The notes under the pieces were generated by a model. The model did no database searches. It was not told the DNA's origin and saw nothing but the letters and a program-made list of their open reading frames with translations. Made by a program: the position numbers and the translations under genes. A DNA stretch of 64,000 nt, taken from NCBI RefSeq assembly GCF_035825295.1, contig NZ_JAYMGI010000002.1:7888001-7952000 (forward strand), written 5' to 3'. This DNA comes from Actinacidiphila sp. DG2A-62 (lineage in GTDB: Bacteria > Actinomycetota > Actinomycetes > Streptomycetales > Streptomycetaceae). Positions 61,878 to 64,000 of this stretch are shown here, one piece after another. Each line of letters starts with the position of its first letter. Position 1 is the first letter of the stretch.

Positions 61878-63080
61878 TCAGCCGGTGCGGAAGCGGTGCG
61901 CGGCCTCCCGTCGCAGGGTCAGGCCGTGGCCGGGGGCGCCGTCGGCGCCCGGCCGCAGCACTCCGCCGGCCGGGTCGAGCACCCCGTCGAACAGCAGGTT
62001 CTCGATCCGCACGTGGTCGTGGAACCACTCCAGGTGCCGCAGGTTCGGCGCCGCCGCCGCGACGTCGGCGTGCAGGTGCGGGGCGCAGTGCCCGGAGATC
62101 CCGAGGCCGCGCGCCTCGGCGAGCGCGGCGGCCCGCAGCCACACCGTGACCCCGCCGCAGCGGGTGACGTCCACCTGGAGGCAGTCCACCGCCCGCGCGT
62201 CCAGCATGTGCTGGAAGTAGGGCAGGTCGCAGCCGTACTCGCCGGCCGTCACGTCGGCCGGCACGGCCGCGCGCACCTGCGCGAGCCCGGCGAGGTCGTC
62301 GGAGGACACCGGTTCCTCGAACCACAGCACGCCCTCGGCGTCCAGGTGCCGGGCGAAGCGCACCGCCTGCTTGCGGCTGTACGCGCCGTTGGCGTCCACG
62401 TACAGCTCGACGCCGTCGCCGACACTGCGCCGGGCCCGGGTCACCCGCTCCCGGTCGCGCGGCTCCGCGCCGCCCCAGGACTCGCCGATCTTGATCTTCA
62501 CCCGTGGGATACCCTGCTCCTCGGCCCAGAACCGCAGCTGTCGGTCCTGCCGCTCGTCGTCGTACGTGGTGAAGCCGCCGCTGCCGTAGACGGGGACGCC
62601 GTCGCGGGCCGCGCCGAGCAGGCGCACCAGCGGCAGGCCCAGCAGCCGGGCCTTGAGGTCCCACAGCGCGATGTCCACGGCGGAGATCGCGTACGCGGCC
62701 ACGCCCGGCCGTCCGGCGTTGCGCACCGCGCGGTTCATCGCGTCGTTCGCGGCCGGCACGTCCCACGCGCCGCGGCCGGTGACGACCGGCGCGAGGTGGG
62801 CGCGGACCGCCGCGGCGACGGCGGGGGAGCCGTACGTCCAGCCGAGCCCCTCGGTCCCGCCCTCGGCGATCGCCTGCACGAGCACCACGGTGGTGGCGTC
62901 CCAGGCCAGCGTCCCGTCGGCCTCCGGCCCGTCGGTGGGCACGGTCAGCACCGAGACCCGCAGCTCGCGCACGGCCGGCCCGGTCTCGGGCCACCTCCCG
63001 GCCGCGTCGCCGGTCCGCGCCCCGGCTCCCGCGCGGGCGCCGGGCGCGGTCGCGCCCCCGTGGTCCTCCGGCACGCTCAC
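61878..63080 (-). CDS. Mandelate racemase/muconate lactonizing enzyme-type (enolase superfamily) protein
   Basis: 400 residues. After a Gly/Ala-rich leader of about 35 residues come the capping domain and the barrel. Catalytic features are KIKIG (two Lys), YVDANGAY (Asp), WFEEPV (Glu), TAGEYG (Glu), and a C-terminal-end SGHCAPHLH segment whose His may act as base. Lys on strand 2 and His on strand 7 place it in the MR or related subgroup, acting on a carboxylate such as a sugar acid; dehydratase or racemase activity cannot be decided. GTG 63080 overlaps the TGA of the glycosylase gene (GTGA). Confidence 0.88.
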   Translation of the reverse strand: MSVPEDHGGATAPGARAGAGARTGDAAGRWPETGPAVRELRVSVLTVPTDGPEADGTLAWDATTVVLVQAIAEGGTEGLGWTYGSPAVAAAVRAHLAPVVTGRGAWDVPAANDAMNRAVRNAGRPGVAAYAISAVDIALWDLKARLLGLPLVRLLGAARDGVPVYGSGGFTTYDDERQDRQLRFWAEEQGIPRVKIKIGESWGGAEPRDRERVTRARRSVGDGVELYVDANGAYSRKQAVRFARHLDAEGVLWFEEPVSSDDLAGLAQVRAAVPADVTAGEYGCDLPYFQHMLDARAVDCLQVDVTRCGGVTVWLRAAALAEARGLGISGHCAPHLHADVAAAAPNLRHLEWFHDHVRIENLLFDGVLDPAGGVLRPGADGAPGHGLTLRREAAHRFRTG

Positions 63081-63874
63081 GTCTGTCGCTCCTCTCGCTG
63101 GCAGTGCGGACACCACACGGTGGTGCGCCCAGCGACCTTGCCGCGGCGCAGCCCGGCGCCGCAGCGCGGACACCGGCCGTCCGGCCGGTCGCGGTGGCCG
63201 GTGAGCCACGACGCGCGGTCCGGCACTCGTCCGGCGCGCACCGACAGCGCCAGCACGCGGCGCATCGCGCCGTGCAGCCGGCCGCTCTCCTCGTCGGTGA
63301 GCCGGTCGGCGCGCCGGGCCGGGTGCAGGCGGGCGCGCCACAGGATCTCGTCGGCCAGCAGGTTGCCGAGGCCGGCCAGCGCGGACTGGTCCATCAGCAC
63401 GGACTTCACCCGGGCCCGCCGCCCGCCGAGCAGCTCGCGCAGCTCCGCCCGCCCCACCGACGCCGCGTCCGGGCCCTGGCCGGCGAGCGTGTGCGCGACG
63501 GCGTCCTCCGAGCCCGCCAGCCGCAGGCCCTGGAGCTTGCGCTGGTCCCGGTAGCGCACGCCCTTCCCGCCGGACAGGTCGAAGCGGACCCGGTCGTGGC
63601 GGTGCGCCGGCTCCTGCGGCGACTGGCACACCAGCCGCCCGGTCATCCCGAAGTGCAGTAGCACCGCGGGACCGCCGTCGGTGCGGGCGATCAGCCACTT
63701 GCCGTGCCGCTGCGGCTCGCGGAACTCCCGGCCCTGCAGCTCCCGCCGCAGCCGCCGCTCGCTCACCCCGCGCAGCACCTCCGGGTCGTCCACCCGGACC
63801 CGGTCGATCCGGCGGCCCTGCCCGCACGAGGCCAGCTCGCGACGGAATCCCTCGACGTCCGGCAGTTCGGGCAT
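63077..63874 (-). CDS. Fpg/Nei-family DNA glycosylase/AP lyase
   Basis: 265 residues. After Met removal the catalytic Pro1 and Glu2 are present (PELPDVEGF). The H2TH region contains SVLMDQSALAGLGNLLADEILWRARLHP, and the zinc finger is CPRCGAGLRRGKVAGRTTVWCPHCQ-like with four Cys. The enzyme removes oxidised bases and cuts the abasic site. The helix detail ('LLADEILWRARLHP') suits MutM/Nei members of actinobacteria, and I cannot choose between 8-oxoguanine and pyrimidine specificity. ATG 63874 has AAGGAG eight bases upstream. The stop overlaps the next start. Confidence 0.92.
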   Translation of the reverse strand: MPELPDVEGFRRELASCGQGRRIDRVRVDDPEVLRGVSERRLRRELQGREFREPQRHGKWLIARTDGGPAVLLHFGMTGRLVCQSPQEPAHRHDRVRFDLSGGKGVRYRDQRKLQGLRLAGSEDAVAHTLAGQGPDAASVGRAELRELLGGRRARVKSVLMDQSALAGLGNLLADEILWRARLHPARRADRLTDEESGRLHGAMRRVLALSVRAGRVPDRASWLTGHRDRPDGRCPRCGAGLRRGKVAGRTTVWCPHCQREERQT

Positions 63875-64000
63875 GGCGCCCACTCCTTTCCCTGTCCCCG
63901 CCGTGCGGGGCCGCCGCCCGCGCGTTTCCGCCGGCTTTCGGCCCGAGGACCGTCGTCAGGCGACTAGTGCCCGTCCTGGGCGCCCGGCCGGTCCTCGCGG
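63875..64000. other. Upstream region at window end
   Basis: 126 bases before the Fpg/Nei gene, to the window end. It should hold that gene's promoter. No other coding sequence can be supported. Confidence 0.4.

Noticed and set aside
1..64000. tRNA, rRNA, insertion sequences, integrases or att sites
   Set aside because: None could be recognised by reading either strand. The few long repeats are tandem, without transposase genes or terminal inverted repeats.

Overview
The window is high-GC actinobacterial DNA of Streptomyces or close-relative type. The signs are strong G/C at third codon positions, TANNNT hexamers 6-7 bases before many starts (leaderless messages), frequent GTG starts, overlapping ATGA/GTGA gene junctions, and families typical of Streptomycetaceae (PucR, DUF2510/LURP, DUF5134, FUSC). 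It reads as chromosomal accessory/arm-like sequence. No rRNA, tRNA, CRISPR array, insertion sequence or prophage was seen.

1-12.4 kb: a glycan region holding a partial GH2 enzyme, a photolyase/NAD-epimerase pair, a GH35 beta-galactosidase, a LacI-family regulator and a large secreted GH101 endo-alpha-N-acetylgalactosaminidase. Three copies of a TATCGAT-centred operator-like site link GH35, lacI and GH101. This suggests a mucin-type O-glycan regulon. 12.5-14.5 kb: a three-gene operon of a cysteine-rich double-psi-barrel-like protein, a Tat-signal protein and a MauE-like membrane protein. 14.8-25.5 kb: AsnC regulator and FUSC membrane protein, lactonase, CbiX-like protein, N-acetylglucosamine-kinase-like ATPase, LURP-type protein, Ung, TetR, M56 peptidase and DUF5134. 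25.6-31.1 kb: a GNAT, a polar amino acid ABC transporter, a DHA2 exporter and a DUF3592 protein.

31.3-48.8 kb is the most interesting part: a serine (S12) hydrolase, then a long translationally coupled operon. It contains an oligopeptide-binding lipoprotein, a permease, a permease-ATPase fusion, a second ATPase, a small Pro/Ala-rich ORF, an S9 peptidase-S12 beta-lactamase fusion, an M20 hydrolase, a GNAT acyltransferase and an N-acylamino-acid racemase, followed by a PucR regulator. The last three enzymes match the known route that N-acylates a D-amino acid, racemises it and deacylates the L form. The locus is therefore best read as uptake and conversion of D-amino-acid-containing peptides.

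48.8-64 kb: AraC/VOC pair, family 5 uracil-DNA glycosylase, purple acid phosphatase, MarR, a three-subunit formate dehydrogenase, two SDRs, RidA, SRPBCC, an enolase-superfamily enzyme and a MutM/Nei glycosylase. At least nine genes carry single-base frame breaks. Seven have the same net loss of one base next to G/C runs, so sequencing/assembly error is the leading explanation and each should be checked before being called a pseudogene.
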